64,000 nucleotides of DNA from CAVRCA01 sp963719345 (GTDB lineage Bacteria; Pseudomonadota; Alphaproteobacteria; Acetobacterales; Acetobacteraceae). The position numbers were made by a program, and so were the translations under genes. Below, piece by piece: positions 26,165 through 36,196 of this stretch. Position 1 is the stretch's first letter, and every line of letters begins with the position of its first letter. Below the pieces are notes generated by a model that was not told where the DNA came from, did no database searches, and was given only the letters and a program-made list of their open reading frames with translations. The stretch is taken from positions 62,001-126,000 of the forward strand of contig CAVRCA010000006.1 in assembly GCA_963719345.1 (NCBI GenBank), in the 5' to 3' direction.

Positions 26165-27670
26165 ATGACGATCTCGCGCATCCAGTGCTTCGCCTTTTCG
26201 GGCATCGAGGCGGTGCCGGTCGAAGTGCAGGTGCAGATTTCCTCCGGCCTCCCAGCGTTCCTTGTGGTGGGTCTGCCCGACAAGGCCGTCGGTGAAGCAC
26301 GCGAGCGGGTGCGGGCGGCGTTGACCGCCATGGGGCTGGCCCTGCCGCCCAAACGGGTGCTGATCAATCTCGCGCCGGCCGATTTGCTGAAGGAAGGCAG
26401 CCATTTCGACCTGCCGATCGCGTTGGCCGTGCTGGCGGCGATGGAGGTATTGCCGCGCGAGGAGATCGGTGGGTTTGCCGCCCTCGGCGAGCTGTCGCTG
26501 GATGGGTCGTTGAACCCGGTGACCGGGGTGTTGCCCGCCGCGATCGGCGCCTCCGGGCGCGATCTCGGGCTGATCTGCCCCGCCGCGCAGGGTGGTGAGG
26601 CGGCCTGGGCCGGCCGCATCGAGGTACTGGCGCCGGGCGACCTGCTCTCGCTGATCAACCATTTCCGCGGCAGCCAGGTGCTGACCCCGCCCGAGCCCGC
26701 CGGTGTCGCCGAACCCGCCGCCGCGCCGGATCTGTCGGCGGTGAAGGGCATGGAGACCGCCCGCCGCGCGCTGGAGCTGGCCGCCGCGGGAGGCCACAAC
26801 CTCCTCCTGATCGGCCCGCCCGGTGCCGGCAAGTCGATGCTGGCCGCCAGGCTGCCCGGCCTGCTCCCCGACCTCACGCCGCGCGAGGCGTTGGAGGTCA
26901 GCATGATCCACAGCGTCGCCGGCATGCTGGACGGCGGTCGGCTGGTGATGCGCCCACCGTTCCGCGAGCCGCACCACTCCGCCTCGCAAGCCGCGCTGAC
27001 CGGCGGCGGACAGCGCGCCAAACCGGGAGAAGTGTCCCTTGCGCATCGCGGGGTGTTGTTCCTCGACGAGCTGCCTGAGTTTCCCAAGCAGGCGCTGGAG
27101 GCGCTGCGCCAGCCAATGGAGAGCGGGCGGACGACCGTCTCGCGCGCCACCGCGCACGTCACCTACCCCGCCCGGTTCCAGCTGATCGCGGCGATGAACC
27201 CGTGCCGCTGCGGCTATCTCGGCGATGCCGCGCGCGAGTGCGGTCGGGCGCCCCGCTGCGGCGAGGACTACCAGAACCGCATCAGCGGCCCACTGCTCGA
27301 CCGCGTCGATCTCACCGTGGAGGTGCAGCCCGCCTCGGCCGCCGAGCTGGCGCGCGCCCCGGCCGGCGAAGCGAGCGAAGCGGTCGCCGCCCGCGTCGGC
27401 CAGGCCCGCTTCGCGCAGCGCGACCGCTACGGCGAGGACGGGGCGGCGAGCAACGCCGAAGCCGACGCCGGCCAGATCGCGGTCACGGCCGAGGCGCAGG
27501 AGCTGGTCGAGCGCGCGATGGAAAAGCTGCGTCTCTCGTCGCGCGGCTATACTCGGACCCTGCGCGTGGCCCGCACCATCGCCGATCTCGCGGGTGTATC
27601 CACCGTGCGCCGCCAGGACGTGGCCGAGGCGCTGGCATTCAGGCATAGAATGCCGGGGCGAACGGGCTGA
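26165..27670 (+). CDS. YifB/ComM family Mg-chelatase-like AAA+ ATPase
   Basis: A 501-residue protein with an N-terminal Lon-protease-like (ChlI) domain (FAFSGIEAVPVEVQVQIS, VGLPDKAVGEARERVRAAL, GELSLDGSLNPVTGVLPA) and a central AAA+ domain (Walker A GPPGAGKSM, Walker B GVLFLDELPEF, sensor MNPCRCGYLG). The C-terminal part (LSSRGYTRTLRVARTIADL) is the Mg-chelatase C-terminal domain. ComM is a hexameric branch-migration helicase used in natural transformation; YifB homologues are nearly universal in proteobacteria. The ATG at 26165 begins the conserved N-terminus. Directly followed by a hairpin. Other competence genes are not in the window. Confidence 0.94.
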   Translation: MTISRIQCFAFSGIEAVPVEVQVQISSGLPAFLVVGLPDKAVGEARERVRAALTAMGLALPPKRVLINLAPADLLKEGSHFDLPIALAVLAAMEVLPREEIGGFAALGELSLDGSLNPVTGVLPAAIGASGRDLGLICPAAQGGEAAWAGRIEVLAPGDLLSLINHFRGSQVLTPPEPAGVAEPAAAPDLSAVKGMETARRALELAAAGGHNLLLIGPPGAGKSMLAARLPGLLPDLTPREALEVSMIHSVAGMLDGGRLVMRPPFREPHHSASQAALTGGGQRAKPGEVSLAHRGVLFLDELPEFPKQALEALRQPMESGRTTVSRATAHVTYPARFQLIAAMNPCRCGYLGDAARECGRAPRCGEDYQNRISGPLLDRVDLTVEVQPASAAELARAPAGEASEAVAARVGQARFAQRDRYGEDGAASNAEADAGQIAVTAEAQELVERAMEKLRLSSRGYTRTLRVARTIADLAGVSTVRRQDVAEALAFRHRMPGRTG

Positions 27671-27693
27671 GCGCGGGACCATCGATCCCGCGC
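27671..27693 (+). terminator. Hairpin directly after the YifB/ComM gene
   Basis: GCGCGGGA pairs perfectly with TCCCGCGC across a seven-base loop, starting at the first base after the stop codon. There is no T-run, so it may be a weak terminator or a 3'-end stabiliser. Confidence 0.42.
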
Positions 27694-27745
27694 CGGGCGG
27701 ACCCCGCAATCCGGGCGCAACGGAGCAAAAGCCTGGGAGGACGCC

Positions 27746-29348
27746 ATGCCGGAAAACCGGCTCAAATACTTCGGTTGGGGCCGCGACGGCGAGGGGATGA
27801 CGGCCGAGGAAGAGACGTTCGTGCTGGGGCGCTATCGCGCCCGCTTCGGCGTGGAGAAGTTCGACGAGCTCTCACCCCCTCCCCTGGCCGACATCCGGCT
27901 CCGGCCTCCCCGCGTCACGCCGCCGGCCGCCCTCTCGGCGTTCTGCTCGACGGAGCTCTACGAGCGGGCGGCACATACTTTCGGCAAGTCGTTCCCCGAT
28001 ACGGTGCGCGGCCTTCTTGGCGAATACGACAACGCGCCGGACGTGGTCGCCTATCCGCGCAACGAGGCCGAGCTTGTCGCCGCGATGGACTGGGCCGGAG
28101 GGGCGCAGGCCGCCTTGACCCCGTTCGGCGCCGGCAGCAGCGTCGTCGGCGGCGTGGAGCCGTGCATCGATGGCCGGCGCCACAAGGCAGCGGTGACGAT
28201 CGACCTGCGACGGATGGACAAGGTGCTGGAGGTCGACCGCGCCTCGCGGGCGGCCCGCATCCAGGCCGGCGCGCTCGGCCCGGCGCTGGAGGCGCAGCTC
28301 AAGCCGCACGGCTTGACGCTGCGGCACTTCCCGCAAAGTTTCGAGTATTCGACTCTCGGCGGCTGGATCGCGACGCGCTCGGGCGGGCATTTCGCGACCC
28401 TTCACACGCACATCGACGATTTCGTCGAGAGCCTGCGCGTGGTGACGCCGCGCGGCGCGCTCGAGACGCGCCGGCTGCCGGGTTCCGGCGCCGGGCCGAG
28501 TCCGGACCGACTGTTCATCGGCTCCGAAGGCACGTTGGGGGTGATCACCGAAGCCTGGATGCGGCTGCAGGACAGGCCGCGCCTGCGTGCCGGGTGTGCG
28601 GTCCGCTTCCCCGATTTCTTTGCCGCCGCCCGCGCCGTCCGGGCGATCCTCCAAGCCGGGCTCTATCCCGCGAACTGCCGCGTCCTCGATCCCGAGGAGG
28701 CCGAGAACACCGGGGCCGGCGACGGCACGGCAGCGATCATGGTGCTCGCCTTCGAGTTCGGCCGATCACCCGATGGAGCCCAGGTTTGCTCGCGCGCTCG
28801 CGTGCTGCGCCGATCATGGCGGCACGCCCGAGCCGGTCGGCCGGGAAGCGAGCGGCCATCTTGAGGGTGCGGCCGGCATCTGGCGCAACGCCTTCATCCG
28901 CATGCCGTATGCGCGCGAGCTGTTGGTGCCGCGCGCGATCATCGCCGACACGTTCGAGAGCGCCGTCACCTGGGATCGGTTCGAGGCATTCCATGATGCG
29001 GTAAAACGGGCGACCGAGCGCGCGATCCTTGCCGCCACCGGCCGGCCGGGGCAGGTCACCTGCCGCTTCACGCATGCCTATCCCGACGGCCCGGCGCCGT
29101 ATTTCTCGTTCCACGCACTCGGCCGGCACGGCGCGCTGCTGGAGCAGTGGCGCGCGATCAAGGAAGCCGCGAGTGATGCGCTGATTGATGCCGGCGGCAC
29201 GATCACCCACCACCATGCCGTCGGCCGCGATCACCGGCCCTGGTACGACCGGCAGCGCCCACCTCTGTTCGCGGCCGCACTGCGCGCCGTGAAGCGGGAA
29301 CTCGACCCGCAGGGCCTGCTCAACCCGGGCGTCTTGATCGACGTCTGA
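27746..29348 (+). pseudogene. FAD-linked oxidase, alkyldihydroxyacetonephosphate synthase-like, one frameshift
   Basis: Read across one extra T at 28757-28758, this is a VAO/PCMH-fold flavoprotein of about 534 residues. The N-terminus (NRLKYFGWG) and the FAD segment (TPFGAGSSVVGGVEP, STLGGWIATRSGGHFATLHTHI, LFIGSEGTLGVITEA) are those of AGPS-like enzymes; the C-terminus keeps the His cluster THHHAVGRDHRPWY and DPQGLLNPGVL. Eukaryotic AGPS makes ether-lipid precursors; bacterial homologues mostly oxidise hydroxy acids, so the substrate is open. A GGGAGGACGCC ribosome site precedes the ATG. Everything after the break aligns in the next frame, which suggests an intact gene with a sequence error. 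Confidence 0.85.
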
Positions 29349-29463
29349 CGCGATTCCGCGGCCAAAGGCGGCGGCACCACGCGAGCGGTACACCTCCGAG
29401 TTTGTCAGCGGGCGCTGATGTCCTAGTCTGGACGCTTGCAATGACCCAACGGACCGAGGCCAG

Positions 29464-29721
29464 ATGAAAGCTCTCCTTTGCGCCGTCGCGCTCAGTCTTG
29501 CAGCCGCGGCCCTCCCGCCGGCGGCACACGCCGACAGCACGACTTGCACGGCAACGGCGAGCGACAAGAAGCTCGCCGGCGCGGCACGGACCAGCTTCAT
29601 GAAGAAATGCGAAGCGGACGCAAAGGCGCGCTGCGACGCAACCGCCGGGGACAAGAAGCTTGCCGGCGCCGCCAAAGCGAGTTTCGGCAAGAAATGCCTC
29701 TCCGACGCCGTGGGCTCGTAG
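29464..29721 (+). CDS. Secreted PsiF-repeat protein
   Basis: An 85-residue precursor with a Sec signal peptide of about 23 residues (MKALLCAVALSLAAAALPPAAHA) and two PsiF repeats (DKKLAGAARTSFMKKC and DKKLAGAAKASFGKKC), with Cys pairs suited to disulfides. PsiF in E. coli is phosphate-starvation-induced and of unknown function. It is likely periplasmic. The upstream 115 bp could contain its promoter, but I see no clear Pho box. The next gene starts 13 bp after its stop. Confidence 0.85.
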   Translation: MKALLCAVALSLAAAALPPAAHADSTTCTATASDKKLAGAARTSFMKKCEADAKARCDATAGDKKLAGAAKASFGKKCLSDAVGS

Positions 29722-29734
29722 CCCCGGACACGGC

Positions 29735-30544
29735 ATGGCAGGCGAGCCGAACTTCATCCTGGTGCCGGACCCGGACCCTGAACTTGGCCCCGTCCCGCCT
29801 CCCTCGGCCGGAGTGCCGGCACTCGAGCGCCTCCGTGCCCTGTCCCGACTGGCTGGCGCGCTGTTGCCGTTCCGGGCGGGAGGGTTGACCAGTCCCGTCT
29901 CGCCGCCGCCGACCGAAGCACCATCCGCCCCGCGGCGCGCGCGCCTCGTCTTCGGCTTTGACGCCACCGCCTCGCGCGAGCCGGCCTGGGCGACGGCACG
30001 GCAAGTGACCGATGCGCTGGTGCGTGCGCTCCCGGGTGAGCTCGACGTCGCTCTGGCGGTGCACGGCGGTTCGCGCCTGCACACGTTCACCGACTTCACT
30101 GCCAATCCCACGGTCTTACGTGACCGAGCGGCGGCGATCGGATGCGTGGCGGGCAGTACGCAGATGCTGCCGATCCTCTCGCGCGCGCTCCTCGCGCCGG
30201 GCGTGCGGGTCGTCACATATATCGGCGACGTGTTCGAGGAGTCGCCCGGGCGAGGCCGCAAGCTGGCCGACGAGATGGGCCGGCGCGGCATCAAATTTTT
30301 CGTGCTCCACGATGTCGCCGATTGGAATGCGCGCCGGGACGCGGAGATCTTCCACGATCTAGCCCGGCGGACCGGCGGCTGCGTACTGCCGTTCGACGCC
30401 AATGCCCCTGACCGGCTCAGGGACTTTTTGGCGGCGGTCGCGGTTTACGCCGTCGGCGGCGAGGCGCTGCTGGACCAGAAGCAGGACACGCTTCCCGGAG
30501 CGGCAATGCTGCTCAAACATCTCGGCCAGGATGCTCGCCGCTGA
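29735..30544 (+). CDS. von Willebrand factor A-like domain protein
   Basis: A 269-residue soluble protein. After a Pro-rich N-terminal region (residues 1-70), a VWA-like fold begins ARLVFGFDATASREPAW, in which the MIDAS motif DxSxS is modified to DATAS. Later strands are ELDVALAVHGG, GVRVVTYIGDVFEES and KFFVLHDVAD. It resembles VWA proteins that hand over substrates or act as co-chaperones, but no MoxR or other partner lies nearby. Only 13 bp separate it from the PsiF gene, so both may be one transcript. Role unknown. Confidence 0.68.
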   Translation: MAGEPNFILVPDPDPELGPVPPPSAGVPALERLRALSRLAGALLPFRAGGLTSPVSPPPTEAPSAPRRARLVFGFDATASREPAWATARQVTDALVRALPGELDVALAVHGGSRLHTFTDFTANPTVLRDRAAAIGCVAGSTQMLPILSRALLAPGVRVVTYIGDVFEESPGRGRKLADEMGRRGIKFFVLHDVADWNARRDAEIFHDLARRTGGCVLPFDANAPDRLRDFLAAVAVYAVGGEALLDQKQDTLPGAAMLLKHLGQDARR

Positions 30545-30634
30545 CTGCCGGCCGGGTGTCAGCGGGATGGCGGCAGTTCTCTTTCTCGCGCGGCCCCGGA
30601 TCCCCGGCATGAGAAGCGGGCGCTTGCCGTCGCG

Positions 30635-32718
30635 ATGAGACCGAGGCCCGACGCCCTGCTCGTCCATCCCGAGCACGACCTGTCGCGCCGGCAGTTCGGG
30701 CTCGACCTCCACGCCGTCAACCTTCTCGAAGGCCTGCGCGCCGCGCTTTCCGTCGCCGTGCTGGTCGCGGTGAATGAGTGGCTTCGGTGGCCGCCGATGA
30801 TGGAGGCCGGGCTCGCCGCTTGGCTGACCTGCCTGTGCGACCAGGGCGGCCCGATCAGGAAGCGCCTGCCGCCGGTCGTGATTTTCGCCGTTTCAGGTGC
30901 GGCGCTCGCCGCCCTCGCCGGCCTGGCGCGTGCAGGCGGGTTATGGGGCGCGGTGCCGCTCGCCGGCGTTGGCCTGTTCTGCCTCTCCTTCGTGCGCATC
31001 TACGGTCAGGCGGCGATGGTGGTCGGCAACCTGCTCGGCGTCGTGCTGGTGCTGGCGCTGGACAATCCGCTGCCGGATCTTGCCAGCGCGCTGATCGTCG
31101 CGGGCGCGTTCGCCGGCGGCGCATCGTGGGCCATCCTGCTCACCATGCTGGTCTGGCGACTGCACCCCTACGCGCCCGCCCGGCGGGCGGTCGCGGCCGT
31201 CTATGCCGCGCTGGCGGCGGACGTGCAGGATCAGCGCGAGCGCTTGCTTGCGGCTCGGCTGCATTCGCGGGCCTGGGACGAGCACGCGCGGGCGCATCGG
31301 CGGGCAGTGCGCGACGCCATCGAGCAGGCGCGCGCCGTCGTGCTCGCCACGCTGCGCATCCGCGGAGCGCCGGCGACGCGCGGTTCGCAGATCCTGATCC
31401 GGCTGGAAGTCGCCGATCAGATTTTCAATGCGCTGATTGCCTTGAGCGATGTGCTGGAACAGGCCGGGGCCGACGAGCGCAGAGCGGCTGAGCGGCTGTT
31501 GCGTCGTTTGCGCGCCCTGATGGTAGTGCTGGGCCGCGCCATCCAGACCGATGGCGCGGAGGCAAATCGGCAGATCGCGCGATCCATCGCCGGGAATCGA
31601 CGCGGAGATCGCCTCGTTGCCCGAGAAGTTCGCGCTGCGTCGCATCGGGGCGGTGATCACCGATCGCCTGCGCGTGGCGCTCACCTTGAACACGCCGGCG
31701 AGCTACTTTCCTGACGCGAATGCCGTCGGCGCCCGCCCGCCTCTACGTCAGCGGATTCTCGCGCCGCTGCGAGCCAATTTCGTCTGGCAGTCGCCGACAC
31801 TCCGCCATGCGCTGCGCGCCGGCCTGGTGGCGGCACCGGCCATTGCGATCACGGTGATCTGGTACGGACCGTACCGAGCACTGGCTGACCCTCACACTGG
31901 TGCTCACCTTGCAACCTTACGTCGCCCTGACCATCACGCGCGCGCTCGAAAGGATTGGCGGGACGATGCTCGGCGGACTGGTCGCCGCACTCCTCGCCCT
32001 GGTCTGCACCACCCCGATCACCATCGCCGTCGCGATGTTTCCGCTGGCGATGATCGCATTGGCCGTGCGGCAAGTAAGCTTCGGGCTGTTCATGGCGGCG
32101 GTGACGCCGATCGTGGTGCTGCTGTCGGAACTCGGCCGGCCCGGTACGAGCGAATGGGTGCTGGCCGGGATGCGCGTGCTGTTCACCGCCATCGGCGGAC
32201 TGCTCGCTCTCGCCGGCGCGTTCCTGTTGTGGCCGAGTTGGGAACCGTCCCGCCTGCCGGCCGAGATCCGCGCCGCCATCGCCGCGCACGCCGCCTATGC
32301 ACGCGCCACGTTGTCGTTCCTGCTCGGCGAAACGAGCGAGGCGGCGTTCCACGCTACGCGGGGCAGCGCCGGCGTCGCCAGCAACAGCCTGGAGGCCTCG
32401 CTGTCGCGCGTGCTGCAGGAGCCGCGGCACATTTCGCCCGAGCGGCTGGAGGCGGCAATGGTGATCGACGCCGCGCTGCGCCGCTTGGCGGGACAGCTTT
32501 CAGTGATGCAACTCGATCCCGAAATCGGCGCGACCGTGCCGCCCGACGATCTCCGGCGCTGGCGCGATTGGCTGGCCGGGGCGCTGCAGGCACTCGCCGC
32601 CGCGACACCGACAGGACCGAGCCCGCCGGCCGCCCCTACCCGCGCCAGCGATCCGCTCTCCCGGACGGCACGCCAAGTGGAGATGATGGCGGGGGCGATG
32701 CAGCGCCTGGCGGCCTGA
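30635..32718 (+). pseudogene. FUSC family membrane protein (aromatic-acid-exporter-like), two frameshifts
   Basis: Read across single extra bases at 31595-31596 (A) and 31874-31875 (C), this is an inner-membrane protein of about 693 residues. It has two half-bundles of about five helices (ALSVAVLVAVNEWLRW through ILLTMLVWRL, and VAAPAIAITVIWYGPY through GALLALAGAFLLWPSW) separated by a long helical cytoplasmic domain. This is the FUSC/YccS/AaeB layout; relatives export hydroxylated aromatic acids or act in the envelope. The segment LTLVLTLQPYVALTITRALERIGGT is the conserved FUSC core. It ends 9 bp from the convergent monooxygenase gene. No periplasmic adaptor gene is adjacent. Confidence 0.8.
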
Positions 32719-32727
32719 GCGCGAGCC

Positions 32728-34725
32728 TCAGCCCACGGTCAACCGATCGACGGACGACACGACGCGCGCTTCCTGGCCCGGGATCATCGGCGTGTCGCCG
32801 GGGCGACCGGCGCGGTATTCTTCGGGGACGAAGTGCTGCGTCAGCTTCCAATAGTCGAGCAGCCGCCACGGCGACGTGACCGTCACCCGGTTGTGTCGGT
32901 TCTTGTACCAGCTCGTGACGCCGGGATGCGCCCACACCATGTTGCGGCACTTTTCGTCGACCAGCTTGTTGTAGCCGTCGTGAACGTCGGTGCGGACCTC
33001 GAGCGTCGAATAGCCGTTCTCGATCATCTCGCGCAGCGCCTGCGTGATGTAGCGGACCTGGCACTCGGTGTGGAAGATGATGCTGCCGCCGTGCGCCAGG
33101 TTGGTGTTCGGACCGTAGGTGAGGAACAGGTTGGGAAACCCCGGAACCGTGATGCCGAGATAGGCGCGCGGGTCGTCATCGCCCCAGATGCCCCGAATGG
33201 TCCGTCCGTTGCGGCCCCGGATGTCCATCGGCCACAGCATCTTCGAGGCCTGGAAGCCGGTCGCCATGATGATGACGTCGACCGCATGGACAGTCCCGTC
33301 CTCCATGACGATCGCGTTCTCGGTCACGTGGGAGATCGAGCCGGTGACCAGCTCGACATTTTCGCGCCTGAGCATCCGGTACCAGTGATTGTCGCGCAGC
33401 ATCCGCTTGCCATACGGCGGGTAGCCAGGGATGACCTTGGCGAGCAGCTCCTTGTCGTTGTCGAGTTCCTTGCGAGCGTAGTCGATGATCAGCTCGCGCA
33501 TCTTGTGGTTGGCTTCATTGAGCGAGGTGTCCGGCATTCGCCAGTCGGGGTCCATCTGCAGCGAGGCGTGAAACCCGTCCGAGCCGGCCCAGAACAACTG
33601 GAACCGCAGCCATTTGCCGAAATACGGAATGTTCTCCAGCGCCCATTTGTTTCCGGGACTGACTTCCTTGTGGTAGTTCGGGTTGCCCATCAGCCAATGC
33701 GGGGTGCGCTGGAACACGAGCAGGCGTTCGACGTCGGGCGCGATCGAGGGACCGGCCTGGACGGCGCTGGCGCCCGTGCCGATCATCGCCACGCGCTTGC
33801 CCTGCAAGTCCACCGTTCGGTCCCAGCGAGCGGTATGGAAAACCGGTCCGCGGAACAGCGGCAGCCCGGCGATCGGCGGCACCGACGGTCGATTAAGCTG
33901 GCCCACGGCACTGATGACCGCGTTGCAGTCGACCGTCTCGGTGACGCCATCACCCGTGCGCGTTGTCAGGTGCCAGCGCGACTCCGCTTCGTCGAATGCC
34001 GCGACAGTGACCTCCGTGCCGCAGCGGATGTGCGGGCGAAGGTCATAGGTCTCGGCGGTCGCCTCGATGTAGGCCAGAATCTCGTCGCGTCGCGAAAAGT
34101 GCCGGCTCCACGCGGCGTTCGGGTTGAAGGAATACGAATAGAAGTGGTTGGGCGTGTCGACCGCGCAGCCCGGATACTCGTTCTCCAGCCACGTGCCGCC
34201 AATAGCCTGGTTCTTCTCCAGGATCTCGAACGGGATCCCGAGTTCCTTCAAGCGGATGCCGGCGCACAGGCCGGCAAATCCCGCCCCGATGATGATGACC
34301 TTGAAGTCGTGGACGGGCAGATGCCGCGGATCACGCTGCCATCGCACCGCCCTGGTGTCCTCGTCGCCGAGACGGGTTTCCTCCACCAGCAGGGGGATGT
34401 ACTCCTCGGGCACCATCTGGCCGACGCCGGCGCTCATCATCTTCTGCAGCATCTCGGAGGGGATGCGCCGCGGCGGCTCGCGCCCACTGGCGGCATGGTC
34501 TTTCAGGGCCGCCACGAGCCGATCACGGACCTTCTGCTTCAGATCCTCCGGCACCGATTCCAGAAAGCTCCAGGCGCCATGAATGTGGGGCGCCACCTCG
34601 TCCAGGATCTCGAGATCACCGCTCAGCTGCGCCAAGACCATCAGCATCGGCGCGATGTCGGCCTCTGCCAGCGCGGCCCGCAGCGCCGCCTCGTCGCGGA
34701 CGGCGGCGTCAAACATGTTGCTCAT
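32728..34725 (-). CDS. Flavin monooxygenase, Baeyer-Villiger type
   Basis: A 665-residue flavoprotein with an extra helical N-terminal domain of about 150 residues. The FAD motif is IIIGAGFAGLCAG and the NADPH motif MIGTGASAVQ. Between them FRGPVFHTARWD matches the Baeyer-Villiger fingerprint FxGxxxHxxxW(P/D). Such enzymes insert oxygen next to a ketone to give an ester or lactone using NADPH and O2. The N-terminal extension matches the large cyclic-ketone and steroid-type BVMOs. The ATG at 34725 gives the full domain; the 190-bp divergent spacer separates it from the solute-binding protein gene. It opens a block of CoA-linked catabolic genes. Confidence 0.9.
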   Translation of the reverse strand: MSNMFDAAVRDEAALRAALAEADIAPMLMVLAQLSGDLEILDEVAPHIHGAWSFLESVPEDLKQKVRDRLVAALKDHAASGREPPRRIPSEMLQKMMSAGVGQMVPEEYIPLLVEETRLGDEDTRAVRWQRDPRHLPVHDFKVIIIGAGFAGLCAGIRLKELGIPFEILEKNQAIGGTWLENEYPGCAVDTPNHFYSYSFNPNAAWSRHFSRRDEILAYIEATAETYDLRPHIRCGTEVTVAAFDEAESRWHLTTRTGDGVTETVDCNAVISAVGQLNRPSVPPIAGLPLFRGPVFHTARWDRTVDLQGKRVAMIGTGASAVQAGPSIAPDVERLLVFQRTPHWLMGNPNYHKEVSPGNKWALENIPYFGKWLRFQLFWAGSDGFHASLQMDPDWRMPDTSLNEANHKMRELIIDYARKELDNDKELLAKVIPGYPPYGKRMLRDNHWYRMLRRENVELVTGSISHVTENAIVMEDGTVHAVDVIIMATGFQASKMLWPMDIRGRNGRTIRGIWGDDDPRAYLGITVPGFPNLFLTYGPNTNLAHGGSIIFHTECQVRYITQALREMIENGYSTLEVRTDVHDGYNKLVDEKCRNMVWAHPGVTSWYKNRHNRVTVTSPWRLLDYWKLTQHFVPEEYRAGRPGDTPMIPGQEARVVSSVDRLTVG

Positions 34726-34915
34726 CGCTCTGCACCCGCTGTCAGCGAGCCCCCCGCTCGGTTTCGCCGTTATCGTGTGTAGCACCCTGAGAAAAGTCTT
34801 CCACCCTGCCGCTCGGTCGACCGCCGTAAGGGAGCCTGAGCAAGCCACGTTGCCGGGCGGCGCGGCGGACCATAAGCTGATCCCAAAACGGGGACCCGCG
34901 ATCCCGGAGGAACGG

Positions 34916-36172
34916 ATGATGTCAGAAACGCCCGGAAAAAAAGGAATTGGGCGACGCTCGCTGCTGACGGCATCCGGGATCGCCGTGGCCGCCCCGTCGC
35001 TGGTCACACGCAGCAGCGCCGCGGACGCGACGGTCCGCCTCGGCTGCCTCACCGACCTGAACGGCCCCTATTCGGACCTCGTCGGCAAGGGCACGGTGGG
35101 CGCCATCAAGCTGGCGATCGACGACTTCCACCATCTCCATCCGGATATCCCGGTCGAGTTGCTGGTTGCCGACTTTTCGCTCAAGCCCGATGTCGGCCTG
35201 ACCATCACGCGGGAATGGATCGACAAGGACGGCGTCGATGCGATAATCGACGTGCCGCTGTCGTCGCTGGCGCTCGGCGTCGTCGCCGTTCTCGAGGACA
35301 AGAACAAGGTTGGGGTGTTCACCTCACCCGGAACGGGCGAGCTCACCCGCAGCGGCTGCGGGCCGAACCACGTCGATTTCGCGCCGGGCACGTACTGCCT
35401 GGCGGCGTCGCTCGTGAAGGCGTTGATTGAACGCGGCGGAGACACCTGGTTCTTCATCCTGCCCGACTACGAAATGGGCAAGTCGATGACGGCAGATGCC
35501 ACAAAGGTGGTGACCGCTGCTGGCGGCAAGGTGCTCGGCAGCGTCGCCCACCCGTTCCCCAGCAATGGCGATTTCTCCAGCTATGTCCTGCAAGCCCAAA
35601 GCAGCGGCGCCAGGGTGGTCTGCCTCGCCAATGCCGGCAAGGACGCCAGCGACACCATGAAGCAGGCGCACGAGTTCGGCCTGACCGGAAAGGGGCAGAT
35701 GCTCGCCGTGCCGTTCCTCGGCGACACCACCATCCGGTCGATCGGGCTCGACGTCGCGCAGGACATCTACTGGGCGACCCCGTTCTATTGGGACCGCAAT
35801 GCCGCGACGCGGGCCTTCTCGGAGCGGCTGAGCACGCTGGCGCCGGACCGCAAGCCGAACAAGGAATGCGCCGCCGCCTACTCCGGCGCGCTGCATTACC
35901 TCAAATCAGTCGCCGCGCTCGGCATCGGTCGCAAGCAGGACGGTCGCGCCGTCGTCGAGCAGATGAAGCGGGCCCCGGTCGAGGACACGCTGTTCGCGCC
36001 CTCCTCCATCCGGGTTGACGGCCAGGTGCTGCGCGACATGCTGCTGCTGCAGGTCAAGCGCCCGGCGGCGTCGCATGCCGCGTGGGACTACTGCAACATC
36101 CTGAGCGTGCTGCCGGCCGACGGACTCTATCCGCCGCTCAACGAGGGCAGCTGCAAGCTCGTCCACGCCTAG
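34916..36172 (+). CDS. Tat-exported ABC solute-binding protein (Peripla_BP_6)
   Basis: A 418-residue periplasmic protein of the branched-chain amino acid/urea-type binding family. The signal GRRSLLTASGIAVAAPSLV has a twin-Arg and is followed by a cleavage-like SSAADA site. The mature part begins VRLGCLTDLNGPYSDLVGKG, a family hallmark, and ends with the ALHYLKSVAALGIGRKQDG helices. GGAGG lies 5 bases before the ATG at 34916. No permease or ATPase gene lies in the window, so it must use components encoded elsewhere or act as a sensor. The nitronate monooxygenase gene starts 24 bp later, suggesting cotranscription with the catabolic genes. Confidence 0.92.
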   Translation: MMSETPGKKGIGRRSLLTASGIAVAAPSLVTRSSAADATVRLGCLTDLNGPYSDLVGKGTVGAIKLAIDDFHHLHPDIPVELLVADFSLKPDVGLTITREWIDKDGVDAIIDVPLSSLALGVVAVLEDKNKVGVFTSPGTGELTRSGCGPNHVDFAPGTYCLAASLVKALIERGGDTWFFILPDYEMGKSMTADATKVVTAAGGKVLGSVAHPFPSNGDFSSYVLQAQSSGARVVCLANAGKDASDTMKQAHEFGLTGKGQMLAVPFLGDTTIRSIGLDVAQDIYWATPFYWDRNAATRAFSERLSTLAPDRKPNKECAAAYSGALHYLKSVAALGIGRKQDGRAVVEQMKRAPVEDTLFAPSSIRVDGQVLRDMLLLQVKRPAASHAAWDYCNILSVLPADGLYPPLNEGSCKLVHA

Positions 36173-36196
36173 CACGTTCGAAGCAGGAGGACTCCG

